Shown: positions 12,805-25,690, counted from the first letter of the stretch. The stretch is DNA of 64,000 nucleotides from Ichthyophthirius multifiliis (GCF_000220395.1 NW_004086914.1:1-64000), one strand, 5' to 3'. Notes: generated by a model not told the origin, from the letters alone. Program-made: numbers and translations.

Positions 12805-13282
12805 ATGAGTTTAAGTTTAGCAAAAGAAAAAAAAATGAAAAAAATGTAGCATTAATAAAGCAAAGCAAATAAAAAAAGTAATGAATTTAATATTGCACTT
12901 CCAAATTATAAGAAATTTTCATATCCATAATTAAAAGTAAAAAAATAAAAATTTGAAAAAATAATTAAATCATAAATATAGTCCTTAAAAGGAAAGTAAA
13001 AATTTTTACCAATGCATTAAATGTTAAGTGATTAATTGCGAAAAAACGGAAGTAAATAATAAATGTAATTAAGCTTTATTAAGAAAAATAATAATATAAA
13101 TAACTCGTTTTCTTTTAATAGTTTATCCTATTAATAAATTTAAACTACTAAAAAATAATTTTAAGAAATTGATTTAACTTTAAACGAAATTACTAGAAAA
13201 GAGTACACTTTAATAAAATTTTAAAATAAAAAAGATCAAAATAATTCAATTATTACTAATTATACTTCATATCTAAAAAATA
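12805..13282 (+). CDS. Unknown basic protein, 3' end lost in assembly gap
   Basis: Open with TGA-only stops from ATG 12805 to the N-gap, 159 codons. The protein is Lys/Gln/Asn/Ser-rich (MSLSLAKEKKMKKM, then NIALPNYKKFSYPQLKVKK, LTLNEITRKEYTLIKF). No domain is recognised; composition suggests a mostly disordered protein. The sequence right after the gap (13304-13340) gives no clear continuation, so the true end is unknown. Confidence 0.6.
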
Positions 13283-13303
13283 NNNNNNNNNNNNNNNNNN
13301 NNN
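13283..13303. other. Assembly gap (21 N)
   Basis: Run of 21 N that interrupts the gene starting at 12805. The real gap length is unknown. Confidence 0.99.
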
Positions 13304-13867
13304 TTAGGTAAGTAGCACAATGCACGCAATAAGATATAAAATATATAAAATAAAATGAAATTATTGTTATTTAATAATTTTTAAAAAATAATATTAATAA
13401 AATTTTAATAATTATATAAATATATATTATAAATAATAATTTAAATAAACTTTTTATATATTTAAAATCAAAAAAGTATTAACATATAAAAAAATTAATT
13501 TCTCAAAAAACAAAAAAAATATAATAATTCAAATTTTTAAGGTTAATTATAATTAATTCATTATAAATAATTTAACTTTTTATATTTTTTTTATTTTATT
13601 TAAATTGATTGAGAAAACTATCTAACAATCATTTATAGCTTTAGAATCAGTAAGTTCAATATTCATTCTTCATAAAAGTAAATCTATTGGGAACTAAGCA
13701 AATTTAAATCTGATTTAATATAAATATAAGATTCCAGCATAAGTGTTATCATGATTACGATATATAATTTATAATTTATATATGATTTTTTTTTTCATTT
13801 ATTTTATTATACTATATCAAGAACATAATGCATTTAATTTCATAATTTTTAGCTAATTTACGATTAA
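13304..13867. other. Mostly non-coding stretch after the gap
   Basis: No convincing frame on either strand. Slightly less AT-poor words at about 13640-13760 could be a fragment of a gene, but no reading frame stays open with sensible composition. Confidence 0.4.
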
Positions 13868-14944
13868 TCAAATACATGTTATCGATTTTTTAAGTGAAGG
13901 AATTTTTATATTATTATATTTAAGGGAAATTATATTATTCCATTTATTTTCTTCTCCAAGAAGCATCAAATGTTTATAAGATTTTATAATAATATCTTCT
14001 TTATATTTTTTAAAAAAATGGTAAATAAAATAAAAATAAACTTTATAAATCATTATCGATTTATTTTTAACATTATTATTTTTTGTATATTTTTTACAAC
14101 AATTCGCTTTTATTACTTTTAAAAGATTTTCATTTTTTATTTTTGCTAACTTTAATGTTAAAAATTAAATTCTTATTACATAGCTGCTGGGTTTAATATA
14201 TGGATAATTAAAGATAATTCAGTAGTTCACAAAAGTAATTTACTTTTATAAGTAATTTCAAAAATAAGAGCAATATATAAAAATTTGGCACAACTAAAGC
14301 ATTTTTAGTCTTCACATACAAATCAAGCTTCAATTAATATAATCCTTTTTTTAACATCAAGATTATCGATTCTTCCAATATGATTTGCTAAAGGAGCTGT
14401 GCTGTGTTAATTTTATGAAAATAGATTATAAAATTAAAGCTGGCTAAAGGGAAATTGTGAAAGCCATCTCTTCTGAGTTCTATATTAATTTAAATTAGCA
14501 GGTACAAATCCTTCATTATGATTATACAATTTCGCTGATATTTAAAGATCGATTTTCATTCTAGCATAATTAGATTTTTATTTATTTATTTATAATAAAT
14601 AGGTCCTCTAAAAGAACTAAGATTAAAAGCTAATCGGAGTAATAAAATATGGTTTTTTATTAAAAGTATATGGGTTATACCTATTAAATTATTATATTTA
14701 AAAGTAATGATAATAATATGGCCAAAATAAATACATATATTTTGCAGGGAATATCTAGTCTATTTGTTAATTCATAAAATATGCTTTTTATAGAAAATAA
14801 TTCCTTTCTACTACACTCTTTTTCACTACTTAATACTTATATACACGCTATTTTATCAAATGCGAAAAATAAAATAATTACCTTAATTATTTAATTCCTC
14901 AGTCTATTACGATTTAGTTGATTTAAGCTTATTCCGTTTGCCAT
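13868..14944 (-). CDS. Unknown protein, frame-broken
   Basis: Starts MANGISLNQLNRNRLRNQ. An intron of about 35 nt joins in phase to RVYKYQVVKKSVVERN, followed by an aromatic segment (QIDQIFPAKYMYLFWPYYYHYF), then NRYNPYTFNKKPYFITPISF, ISAKLYNHNEGFVPANLN, QKRWLSQFPFSQLQ, APLANHIGRIDNLDVKK, VKTKNALVVPNFYILLLFLKLLIK, ending at ...KIPSLKKSITCI and TGA 13868-13870. Composition and local GC are those of a real gene, but the frame changes at least twice: near the T7 run at 14345-14352 and near 14130. I read these as base indels. No family is recognised. The ATG overlaps the ATG of the plus-strand gene at 14943 (shared CATG). Confidence 0.55.
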
Positions 14945-15520
14945 GTTTCCTTATTTTAATAATAAATATTTAAGTTCTCGATTTGCTACTTCTAATAATA
15001 TTCCTCTATCTGTGAGTTCTCCTCACATTATTATTGAATCATATTAGTTGTTTTTAAGACCCCTTATTACAGATGCAAATTTGATGATTTTAATATTGGA
15101 ATCAGTTATTAATTATGGAAAATTTAATATAGGTTTTACTCTTTGTGAATTTATGGTTTAGAGTTTACTTTATAAGAGCCATATAAAATTGCTAAAAATA
15201 ATGGTATTGATATACGTTTATATGAAAAGGATTTTTCCGAATATTTTTTTGGGCATTATATAATTTTTAAATTAAAATTTATAGTTTATAAATTTTTATA
15301 TAATCTAATATAATTTTGCTTAAATTATTTTTATTTTTTTGCAAATAATATAATATTTATCTTTATATATTTATTTTTGATATTTAAAAGGTATTAATAT
15401 ATTATATTACATTCTAAAATAAAAATATTATAATTATATTTTCTAGTTTTTTAAAATCCTATTTAATTGAATTAAAGTAGAAATAGCCAAGAAAACATAA
15501 CTAATTATTTATTAATTTGA
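14943..15520 (+). CDS. Unknown short protein, possibly organelle-targeted
   Basis: ATG 14943 opens MFPYFNNKYLSSRFATSNN, a Ser/Arg/Asn leader without acids, then IPLSVSSPHIIIESYQLF, LITDANLMILILESVINYGKFNIGF. About 15150 the better frame shifts by one base to EFTLQEPYKIAKNN and GIDIRLYEKDFSEYFFGHY. A 17-nt intron or an indel could explain it. A possible end is TGA 15518-15520. The leader would suit mitochondrial import, but that is inference. No family is recognised. The start lies base-to-base against the divergent minus-strand gene, so one of the two starts may be wrong. Confidence 0.5.
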
Positions 15521-15599
15521 TTTATATTTAAATTTATAAAAAAATATATAAATTTATTAAGTATATAAAAGAAAAAATATTTTTAATTAAAATACAAAA

Positions 15600-17990
15600 T
15601 AATATAATTTATAAAAAATACTAATTTCCAATAAACCATACTTTATTTTTTTCTTAAAATTTCATCAACTTATTTTCTTTCACTATTTTCTCTTCTACTT
15701 TAGTCTTAAAAATTTCACGATATTTTATTCTTTTTAAACATTGAAATTACACTAGGGTATTACTTATTTGTTTATTCATCAATACTTTTATATCTTTCCA
15801 AATTTATATACATTAAAGAATAAATTTTTATTTATAAAATAAAAGGAACAGCATATATTTAATATTAAAGTAGTTATTGAATGTGAAAATATATTTTTTC
15901 TAAATCTTTTTTTGCCTATGCTTCTATATTTATATTAAAAAAACTATTAATTTTAATAAGCATCTTGATCTTTCCATATATTGAAATAGTAAAGAAGGAG
16001 TTAAGCTTGTACTAATCTTTTTATTTTATATTTTTTTTATACTTCTATTTATGAAATTTTAATTTTATTTAACATTATATTGATATTAATTAAATCCAAT
16101 TAATAAAATCAAATTTAAAAATTGAAATACTATCTTTTTTTTTAAAAAAAAAAAATTCAATACGTTTTTAATTTTTTATATATAAAATCAATTATAGACT
16201 TAGACTTAATTATTTTATTCCATATTTTTTAAATTAAAGCTATTTTTAATTTTCATTTTTCAAAAATAAATATGAAATAGTTAGTTTACTTTTTTAAAAT
16301 ATAAATATATTAATGATAAATTAACATTAAAATTTATTTTAAAATTAAATTTTTATATATGTAACAAATATTAAATTTTTAAAAATATAAATAGCAATTA
16401 ACAAATAAAAAAAATTAAATATTAGTTTTTAAAATATTTAGTAAAATTAATTGATATAATATTTTATTTTTTTATTTAAAGAATCAATCTTTCTTATCAT
16501 ACAAATTTTATTCTTAATTATTAATAATGTTATAATTAATATTTCTATTTTCTTTAACTTTTTTTTTGCGCCTGTAAACTCGATCCCAATAACTTAAGGT
16601 TAAACATAGCAATTATTTTTCTATTCTTTTTTTAAATTACTACATCTAATTTACAATTTATTACTAGTTTTTGAATTGGGTGAGCTTTAACCTTTTAAAC
16701 AAGGCATAATACTATTTCTTAGATGATGAGCTGTACTATAATTTTAATTATCTTTTTTCTCTGAATTATTTACATTTTTGCTTTGGTTTTAACTTAAATA
16801 TGTACTATCATCTGTATCTATAATATTTATTGAATTCTTTAGTTTTTAAAATTTTGTTCCTATTATGTTTAAATCTTAAAAGGATTTTCTAGTAGTAAAA
16901 TTTGGACTTTCTGATTATTAGAAATCTTCTTTATTTATTTTTAAATAAAAAATAATATACTATATATTTTATACAGTTATTTATTTATTTTTAAATATTT
17001 TCTTAAAAAGATTCAAAAAAAACGCTTTTGTTTTCATTTTCTTTTTCTTTTTCTTGTTTTATTATTATTTAAGCATTTTAATTACATTTCAAATTTTTAA
17101 ACTCGAAGTTTTATTTTTTAAAAGTACTTTTAATTAAATTTTATAAAAAATTATTTTTTAAAAAACCTTTAAAGATTGTCAAAATTAATTTTTTAAAAAG
17201 TAATTTAATTTTTTATTTCTGGTTATTTTTAATTTATTTATTTAATTAATTCTAAAAAAACTTTTAAAACAGCTTTAAAAGCTTCCAAATATTACTTTTC
17301 TTCCAATAATTATTAAAAATATTCAATGTTTCCGAACTATGTTTATAGAATTTCAGTAAGCTTCTCTGATTATTTGACTTATTAAATGAAAAAAAACCTA
17401 ATTTAAATATTTAACTATCAAAATTTTCATACTATTATGAAAAAGAACTCAAACTACTACTATCACTACTACTATCACTATTATAAGAATCTTTATTCTT
17501 TGAATTTTTCAGTTTTAATTTTTTCTTTTTAATTGTAAATGTAAATATTAAAATAAAAAAATATTTAATTCGCTTACGTTTAATGTATTTATTTTTTTCT
17601 TCATTTTGCTAATTTATTAAACGATATAATTATTTTATTATTATTTTGTAGTTTCTGCTTATTATAATTAAATTTTATGATTTTCATTTTCAGCATTTAT
17701 TTTATTCAATTTTTACTACAAATCAATAAAATTAGTTTATAAATATTAATTTTAACAAAATTTAGGACTATATTAGAATGAATGATAATCTTATTAATAA
17801 TTTATCTGAAATTTATTTTTATTTATATAATATATATATATATATATTTATTAACATTTTAACCTGGCTGTTTAATATAGGAATTTTAAAAATAATATTG
17901 ATTTTACGAATTTTTCTATATTTATTTTATATATACGTTAAAAATGTTGTTTATATTTACATTTTAATTAATGCTTCTATTATTATTCAT
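15600..17990 (-). CDS. Long coiled-coil / low-complexity protein (3' end unresolved)
   Basis: Starts at ATG 17988-17990 (MNNNRSINQNVNINN). An intron that ends TTTCAG at about 17810 leads in phase to NYQQDYHSFQYSPKFCQNQ, then a coiled coil (IDLQQKLNKINAENENHK, AETTKQQQNN). A second intron near 17525-17575 precedes a Ser/Asp run (DSYNSDSSSDSSSLSSF). Another near 16935-16975 precedes TTRKSFQDLNIIGTKF, NSIMPCLKGQSSPNSK and QPQVIGIEFTGAKKK. Further coding segments follow at about 16250-16160 and 15990-15620 (LMNKQISNTLVQFQ, VEEKIVKENKLMKF). The exact exon chain and stop in the AT-rich 3' half cannot be fixed by eye. A cytoskeletal or ciliary role is plausible but unsupported. Confidence 0.55.
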
Positions 17991-18268
17991 ATTTGTGTGT
18001 TAGGATTATGATTTCATATTTTATTATTATATTTAAATATTTTTTTTAATTTTATTCTAAAAATTTAATATAAAAAATAATTAAATAAAATTAAGTTTAA
18101 AATTGATAAAATTAATAATTATATAAATATTTACTATATTTCTAAAATTAAATATTAATTAATATTTTATAAAAATAATAAAATATTTTCCTCTTTTAAA
18201 TTAATTTTAATATATATTTTTTTTAAAATAAAAAAATTATAATAATTTTATAAAACTTAAAAAAAAAT
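17991..18268. other. Intergenic region between divergent genes
   Basis: Separates the divergent coiled-coil gene and the 81-aa gene. AT-rich, no recognisable element. Confidence 0.5.
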
Positions 18269-18514
18269 ATGTCTGATTCTGCAGAATTATAAACATAAGC
18301 TGCCAATTACTTTTATAATTTATGTTTTTAAAAATTAAATTTACCATAACCAAATGCATAATTATAAAATAGATGTTTAGAAAATATGATGCAAATATAT
18401 AACAAACTTTCTCCGCATGTGATTAAATTAGAATCAAAACATTAAAAAGAAAAAGAAGAACCTTCAAATGAAGAAGATATTGAATCTTAAGAAAAAAACG
18501 AAGAAGATGAATGA
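18269..18514 (+). CDS. Small acidic-tailed protein, 81 aa (small-Tim-like spacing, low confidence)
   Basis: Exactly 82 codons, ATG to TGA 18512-18514, intronless. The first ~55 residues form two predicted amphipathic helices with single cysteines (YNLCFQKLNL and NRCLENMMQIYNKLSP). The last ~25 are acidic (EEPSNEEDIESQEKNEEDE). Size and the helix-C...C-helix layout recall the small Tim chaperones (Tim8/9/10/13), but the twin CX3C motifs are reduced to one Cys each. The assignment is therefore a hint only. It is too short for the usual ORF cut-off in standard code, yet composition is clearly coding. Confidence 0.65.
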
Positions 18515-19110
18515 TTAAAAAAATCTTTTATGAAATAAATATATAATTGATGATAACTTAATTATTTATTTTAGTAATTTTATAAATAAAAAATAATAAA
18601 GAAAATATATAAAAACAAAAAAATTAAGCAATATTAAAAAAGAAAAAATTAAATTAATAAATCTTTTATTTTTGTTTTAGTTAATTTAATTTTATTATAA
18701 AAAAATATAATAGTAATATACAAAAACAAATAAATAAATATAAATAATAAAATTTTTATTTACATTAAAAAAAAATGAAATATTATTTAAACTAATTAAA
18801 ATAAAAGTAAATTTATAAATTATCTAAAAATAAAATATAATATATTTTATACATTATATATTAAAATAAAAATAAATATAAAAGTAATTTTTTTAATTAA
18901 ATAAATAAAAAATATAATAAAAAGTATATATAAATATATAAATATGTAAATAAATATATAGTATTATTATACTTAAAAAAAATAACTAAAATTTATAATA
19001 TATATATCCTAAATATTTTATTTTTTAAATATAATATATTATAATTTTAAGCATGATATATTTATTTAATTAATATTAATTAATATAAATAAATATAATT
19101 ATAAATGATT
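18515..19110. other. AT-rich intergenic DNA
   Basis: Convergent region between the 81-aa gene (+) and the channel gene (-). Only A/T-rich simple sequence is seen. Confidence 0.6.
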
Positions 19111-22100
19111 TCAATTTTTTCTTTTTTATTTAAAATAAATGCATTCTGTGATAAATTTTCAGACAGAACCTAAGGTTTACCAATAAATTCAAAAATAGAT
19201 TATCTTTATTTTTAGCTTTCTAATTCCAATTATGGTGAATTAACTTTATTGCTTTTGAAACTATTTCCTAATGCAATAAACATTTATGATTATTTTTATA
19301 GCCTTTTAAAAGAAGCTTTTTATTTGTTATTATTTTTTTTAAAATATTATCTTCTATTTTATATATATTTTTTGTTTTTGCAAACTATTTAATAATTATT
19401 ATGAGGAAAATAATTTTAGAATTCTTTAAGCTAATCAAAATCATAAATAAAGAATTATTATTTTTTCATATAAATATCACCTAATAAAATACTCAACTTT
19501 TTTCTACCAAAGTTATTATTATTTATAATATTTTCATCATCAAGTTATTATTATTACTATGTTTACTATTATTACTTATTATTTCCCAAACTTTCTGTTC
19601 TATTAATTAATTATAAATTTTTTTTTACTGAGCAATTCGATTATCTTGGATTTTTTGTTTAGTATTAAGCTTCTTAATTGCTTTCATTATATTACATCGA
19701 ATATTTTTTATTCAATAAATTCATAAAATTAATATTTGTATTTCTGAAAATCTATAGAGATGAATAAGGTTTACTTTCCTGGCTTGAAACAGACTATTTT
19801 TCGACTTTCATTTAACATTCTGAATAAGATTTTTTTCTTTCTTTATTAACATTATTTTCAAGTTTTACATTAATATCAAGGTTTGTATTATTTTCAAGAT
19901 GTATGTTATTTTAAAGATTTGTTTTTAAAGACTTTTATATTTATATTTTACTATCATCATTAGCAAAAACCAAATTTTAATTTTTTGAATAATCATAACT
20001 TTTTATTTTGAAAATATTCTTTTTTTATTTTTAAGTTTTTATATCAGTAATTTAAAAATCAAAAGCAATTTCATTGAAAATTTTTATTTCGCTAGTTTTA
20101 AGATTCGCCGTCTCTTCATAAATTTTACTACATAAAGTATTATTGTTATTGTTGTTATATTTGTTATTATTATTGTTATATTTGCTATTATTGTTATTAT
20201 TTATATTATTTTTATTATTGTTATTGTCTATATTATTTTTATTATTGTTATTGTCTATATTATTATTATTATTTATATTATTTTTATTATTGTTATTGTC
20301 TATATTATTGTTATTATTTTCTTCTTCAAATTCTTCAGAATCCTCTAAAGAGTCTTCGATTATTTCCTCATCGTCATCATCATAAATTAGAGAAACCTCG
20401 TATGTTTTGGGCATTAAAACGATTTTTGGTCCATTTAAAAAATACTTTTTATCACTACTTTCGTTTAAAAAGTAAATTTCTTCATCTTTTTCAATCATTT
20501 AATATTAGTGTTCAAATTCTTTTTATTTTTATTTACTTTAAGTCATTTTTATTTCATATTAATTGATGTAAAACTGTCTTATTTATATTAATCCGTATTT
20601 TACCTTTTTTTTTTAAGCAAGTGTATTTATCATTAAATTCTTTTTTTTTCTCAAAAAAGTTTATCTTTCATTTGGGATGCTATATAAATGTTTATAAATC
20701 ACATTTTATTAATGCTAGACTAAGTGAATATAAGGACAATTAGATATAGAATGCCTAAATTTATTACAAGCTGTGCATCTTGTATTCATTAGTTCCCCAT
20801 AAAATATTATTTCATCCTTTATTTGACAGAATTTTTCCTTTTTTAAATATAATATTATGGATAAAATAAAGTATTTTTTTTACATAATCTTTTGGAAATT
20901 ATTTTATTAAATTTATAAAATCTTGTTAATTACAATAAATTAAATGAGATACTTAACTGCAAACTGCTGTTTTATCCCTTTATATCCCTGAAAAAAAGTT
21001 TTGTTCACCAAATATTTCTTATTTCTATTTTTATATTTTTTATTTAAAATAATATGAGTAATAAAGAAAATATACATTAACAACATCACATTAATATCTA
21101 GTACTATCTTGTTTTTCCACAAAAAGTTAAACCTAACCTTTATAAACATAAAAAATTCTATTATCAATTTCTCCACTAGAAAACACTAGTTCACCTTATC
21201 TATAAAAGGCCTCCTTCATTTCTTATTATAATTATTTAAGGAATTCTATTGAGAAATTAAACTTAAAAATCTTCGAGTTTTCAAGAATTTTTCCATAAAA
21301 ATCTGAAGAAATATCGTTTCTTAATTACAAAGGCACTTTTTATAAAATATCATTTCCACTTTCAGGTAAATCTTATTATTTTTGATTAAGATTATCCAAG
21401 AACTTAATAACTCTACTTTAAAGTTTTTTATTAATCCCCCTTTTTCTCATATACATCGAAACTACATATTTTTCATGTTTATGTGAGGCTTCTCTTTAAG
21501 CCTTTTCTTAAAAAATAGTTCCTATAGTATTTACGATATAAGCAAATATACAAGAGCTAATCAAAGTCATAAAAAAAACATATATTTTTTCTAAAATACT
21601 ATTCGGTTTTACATCCCCGTACCCTACAGTAGTCATTGTAATAATCGAAAAATACATTGCATTTATGTATTTTACAACCCAAATTTCTTTTTCAATATTT
21701 AAAATATAAATCCAGCTTTTATCATATTCTAAATTATACTTTATGATTCCTAAATTTATATCTGTTTTTTCCGAAAGTATAGCCATATAATGAAATCCGC
21801 AAGCACATAAATTACAAACAAAAAATATAAACCCAAAAAGGCTCAAAAGTGTATATATAGTAGGTATTCTTTATTGAAATTAAAAATATTCTTCTATTTC
21901 TTATATTTATATTCCTAATTTCTTGTATCGCAGAATTATTAAAAGTAAGCTTGTAAAAGTATTAGCAAAGAATATTCCCAATAATGCAAAAAGATCAATA
22001 AAAAAACATTCTCGCAAATATTTCTTTGTTATTCTTATTCTTTAAGAATTTATTTAATCCTAATCATAAAACGCAGTATTAAATCCAATAAAAATTTCGA

Positions 22101-23163
22101 AAATTCCAAAACACAAAGGAATAATATATAGAATCGACAAATAATATAATTCGAATTAAAAAATATCCAAATTAAAGCTTGATTTTATAGGAATATAAAA
22201 TAATTAACAAGCATTAAAGAAAAAGAAAAGCAATTTAAAGTAGATTATCAAAGTATAATCTGGAAAGAAAACAGGAATTAGTGTAAAAATTAACTCGAAT
22301 ATTTTAAAAACATTAATAAATATATTTAATAAATTAGAAATCTTAGTTTAATTTTTTTATTCCAATTTCTAAACGAAAGAAAGATCATTAATTAAATTTA
22401 AATGTGCAATTTTTATTTTATAAAAGCTTTAAAAGATACTAGCAGTTTTTATAGAGTTCATAAATTTAATTACTTTTGTCAATATATTAACAAATCTCCA
22501 ATTAATAATTGTACATGTTTAATTAATATTATTAATAAGAGCATTATTATTACTGTTTAAAAGATTTATATTATTTTGATAAATATTATTGCTAATATTT
22601 TTTTATGCATTTTCTCGTATACCATAAATATTCGAAGTATAATCTTTTTAAATATTAATATATAATTTCTATTATTCATTTTTTTATTAAGGATATATTT
22701 AATTATATTCTCCTTTTAAACATTGTATAATTTTTCTTAAAAAAAGATAACATTTATTTAATTTTTACTTTTAGTTTTTATTACTCTCTTTGTTTTCCAA
22801 ATTTGCTTTCTACTTTATTATAACTTTAAAATTTTCGGAAATTTAATCTGTATTAATGTTTATTTATTAAGGTTTTGTTTATAAAAACGAAAATATACTC
22901 TTATTTGTTATAGCTTTTTGCCTTATACCTCCATCTCTATTATTTTCAACTACATGGACTGCATTTTTTTAGTTTAGTATTTCACTTGTTAATATATTAC
23001 TTGCATAATTTTAAAAATTCCTCTAGTTTTTGATTCTTAATTTATCTTTTAAAGTTTAATTTATTATAGTTTTTTTTTTTTCAATTTATTCTTTCTCTTA
23101 TTTTAATGTTGTAAATTAACTTTCTTTTTCAGTTTTATAATTATTTTATACTTGATTATCCAT
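19111..23163 (-). CDS. Cyclic-nucleotide-gated / EAG-type K+ channel, about 1,200-1,250 aa
   Basis: Six-helix plasma-membrane or ciliary K+ channel. In order: disordered N-terminus from ATG 23161-23163; intron 22848-22898; the NWRFVNILTKV and LNLINDLSF segments usual before S1 in ciliate channels; S1-S5 (ELIFTLIPVFFPDY, LLFFFFNACQLFYIPIK, ECFFIDLFALLGIFF, TLLSLFGFIFFVCNLCACGFHY); pore with the K+ filter TMTTVGYGDVKP; S6; C-linker (YMRKRGINKKLQSRV); cyclic-nucleotide-binding fold (FYRQGELVFSSGEIDNRIFYVYKG, EIFGEQNFFSGIQRDKTAV); then a CxxC...H...C finger (TRCTACNKFRHSISNCPYIH) seen in ciliate CNG channels. The tail has a poly-Asn tract and ends near TGA 19111-19113. Frame breaks of one base lie at T-runs 22350-22356, 20839-20844 and about 19115, most likely indels. 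Confidence 0.93.
20140..20330. repeat. Asn-coding trinucleotide tract inside the channel gene
   Basis: TTA/TTG-type triplets on + (AAT/AAC on the coding minus strand) encode runs of Asn with occasional Ile-Asp, Lys-Asn-Asn and Ser-Lys-Tyr in the channel tail. The plus-strand Leu-rich ORF over it is a shadow. Confidence 0.9.
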
Positions 23164-23945
23164 TTTTTATTAATAAAAATATAATTTTATATATTTTATA
23201 ATATTTAAAAAAAAAAATTGAATAAAAAAGGAAATACTGTATTTTTTTATAATTTAATAACATAAAAAATATAGGAATTTAACTACTATTTACAATTTTT
23301 AAAAAATTGGTTTTTATTATTAAATAAATCAGGATAATAAACATTTCATTATTTTAAAAAAACAAATTATAATATTTACACATTTCTTATTTATAAAAAT
23401 TAAAAACAATTTTTTATTTTATAAATATAACTTGTTAATAAATAATTCATAATTTTTATTTTTAATCTATTAAAAAATATTTATAATATATTAATAAGTA
23501 AATTAATTAGAAAAAAATTAAAATTTTCAAAACATGAAATAAATATATTTTTATTATAATTTTATTTTTAATAGTCTAAAAATAAAAAATAAAATTATAT
23601 AAACAGAAATTCATTAAATTAGTCTCTAATATATTTATTATTTAATATTATTTTACTATTAATTTTTTTTTTAATAAAAAAAATATTAATATATTATTTT
23701 TTTAATTTTATATTAATAAATAAATTTTATTTATGAATATATTTATTATTTTTTATTTAGTTTTAATTTTTTTTATATATATTGACATTTTTTTATTATC
23801 ATATTATATTTTAAGAATTAAAAAAAATATTTTTAAAAAAAATTAAAATTAAATGTGAATTGTGATTTTGCAAATCAATTTTTTTTTTAATTTATAAATA
23901 AAAATAAGATATATTATAAAATTAATAAAATAAAAATTATAAACA
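23164..23945. other. AT-rich intergenic region (divergent promoters)
   Basis: About 780 bp between the channel (-) and the small membrane-protein gene (+). No ORF of coding quality and no recognisable motif. Confidence 0.6.
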
Positions 23946-24738
23946 ATGTCATAATAATAAGATTAAATAATAGATGAAGATAAATGGAAAAATGATTTAT
24001 CTAAAGAAGAACGCGAATTAGCAGATGAAATTGAAACAAAAATGAAATAAAATTATGAAAGACTTTAAAAATTTGATAATCAATAAAAAATTATTGAAAA
24101 TATAGTAGGCAAATCTAATTAAACCGAATAAATCAATTAATAATAAAATTTACATTAAAATTTCAATTAAATTCGTGAACTTTCTGTTGATTCAAGAGGA
24201 AACTAAGTAATTGATTAAGAAACAATAAAATAAAGATATTTTAATTCATACCCTTTTATAAGATTATTTAATTTACCTTTTTGTTATTATTAAATGAAAT
24301 AAAAAGTTTATTTTATGGGAGTTGCAGGTTTTGGTCTATCATCTTTATTTGAAATTTTTAATAAAATAAGTAATAATAAAATTGTTTCAATAAAAAACAA
24401 AAAACAAAAATTAAAATAGAATAAAAAGAAAAATTGAAAACAATATAAATAAAATAAATCATAAAAAGAGGATCTATAATATTTTTAATTGGATCTTCTA
24501 TTAGTATTTTAGAAACTATATATTTTTGTGATTATTGGTAATATATTATTTTTATTTTTTTTAAAAAAAAATAAAGTGACATTAATAGTTATCATTATAA
24601 TACTTCTAAAACAAGAGAAACCATTATGTCATTAAAATGTATTTAATTTTATTTATTTATTTATTTATTTATTTAATTTTTATGAATTTATTTATTTAAT
24701 AAAATAAAGGTAGAATATTAAATAATTAAAAAAAATGA
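23946..24738 (+). CDS. Small membrane protein with two hydrophobic helices, 210 aa
   Basis: Four exons sum to 633 nt (211 codons). Introns: 24370-24419 (50 nt), 24538-24576 (39 nt), 24639-24709 (71 nt, contains an ATTT repeat). The third intron is required by phase. A charged Gln-rich N-terminus (~115 aa: DEDKWKNDLSKEERELADE) is followed by FNLPFCYYQMKQ, helix 1 (VYFMGVAGFGLSSLFEIF), a basic loop, helix 2 (GSIIFLIGSSISILETIYF), then CDY and a short basic tail. Two helices with a Cys before and a Cys after recall COX20-type assembly factors of cytochrome c oxidase, but sequence identity is too low to claim it. The family is otherwise not recognised. Confidence 0.75.
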
Positions 24739-25690
24739 AAGAGTTAAGTATAAAATAATAAAAGATGATTAAAATATTATTAATAGCTTTTATATTTAAT
24801 ATTTTAAAAAACTTTAAATTAAAATAGCTTTAATTTATCTTTAATTTATATGGTTTTAAGTTATTTTATATAATTTATTTATTAAAAATAAAATATTTTT
24901 AAACAATACAGATAAAATAAATAGTTTATTTTGTATAAAAATATATATGTAAAAAATAATATTTATTAAAATAAATTAGCTCTTATAATTAGTATAGATT
25001 AATTATTTATATATTTCGGATTTTTATTTTTGCAGTTTAAAAATTTGAATTACATAATTTTAATATTAAATATTAGAATTTTTTTAATATATAATACAAT
25101 ATAGCTATATTTTTAATATAATTTATTATTTATTAAACTTAATTTTTTTTTTTTTTTTATATATAAATATATATATATATATATTTATATATTTATATAT
25201 TTAAATATTTTTATTTATATTTTAATAAATTATAATTATATGATTATTTTTATTTAATTAAAATATATAATATTATTTATATATATTATATTTAATAACT
25301 AAAAAATTAATTTCATTAATTTTTATTAATAGAAAACAAAAAAATGTATAAAGATTTAGATCTTAAGAATAAAAAATATATAATATTATAATTTATTAAT
25401 AATATATATTAATAAATATAATTAATATATATAATAATTTATTTTTATAATCTTAGTTCATTTAAAATATTATTAAAATCAATAATATATATTTTAAAAT
25501 AGAATATTATAATTAAATATTTTACATTTAGATAATATATTGTTATTATAGAAATTATATAAAATATTATATAAATTAATTGATTTTTTCATATTATAAT
25601 TTTTTTTTATCGGATTAAATTTACTTATAAAATAAAAGATTTTTAAAAAATAAATTGTTTAAAATCTATATTTTTTATTAAGTTAAAACA
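24739..25690. other. AT-rich intergenic DNA
   Basis: About 950 bp with no coding-quality frame; TA and T runs only. Confidence 0.55.

Noticed and set aside
14200-15050. Resemblance of short words (e.g. ATGGCAAACGGAATAAG) to small-subunit rRNA of mitochondria
   Set aside because: No universally conserved rRNA block (such as the 515 or 790 loop sequences) is found in order, and protein-coding frames cover the same bases.
14130-15260. Possibility that TGA is read as Trp here (frames such as ...IIM-TGA-GELTDRG and IEA-TGA-FVCED)
   Set aside because: The longer coding frames explain the sequence with TGA as stop plus one-base frame changes at T runs, and the GELTDRG frame is antisense to the plus-strand gene. 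All solid genes in the window end at TGA.
17778-18011. Plus-strand Ile/Tyr-rich 77-aa ORF
   Set aside because: Antisense to the first exon and intron of the minus-strand coiled-coil gene starting at 17990.
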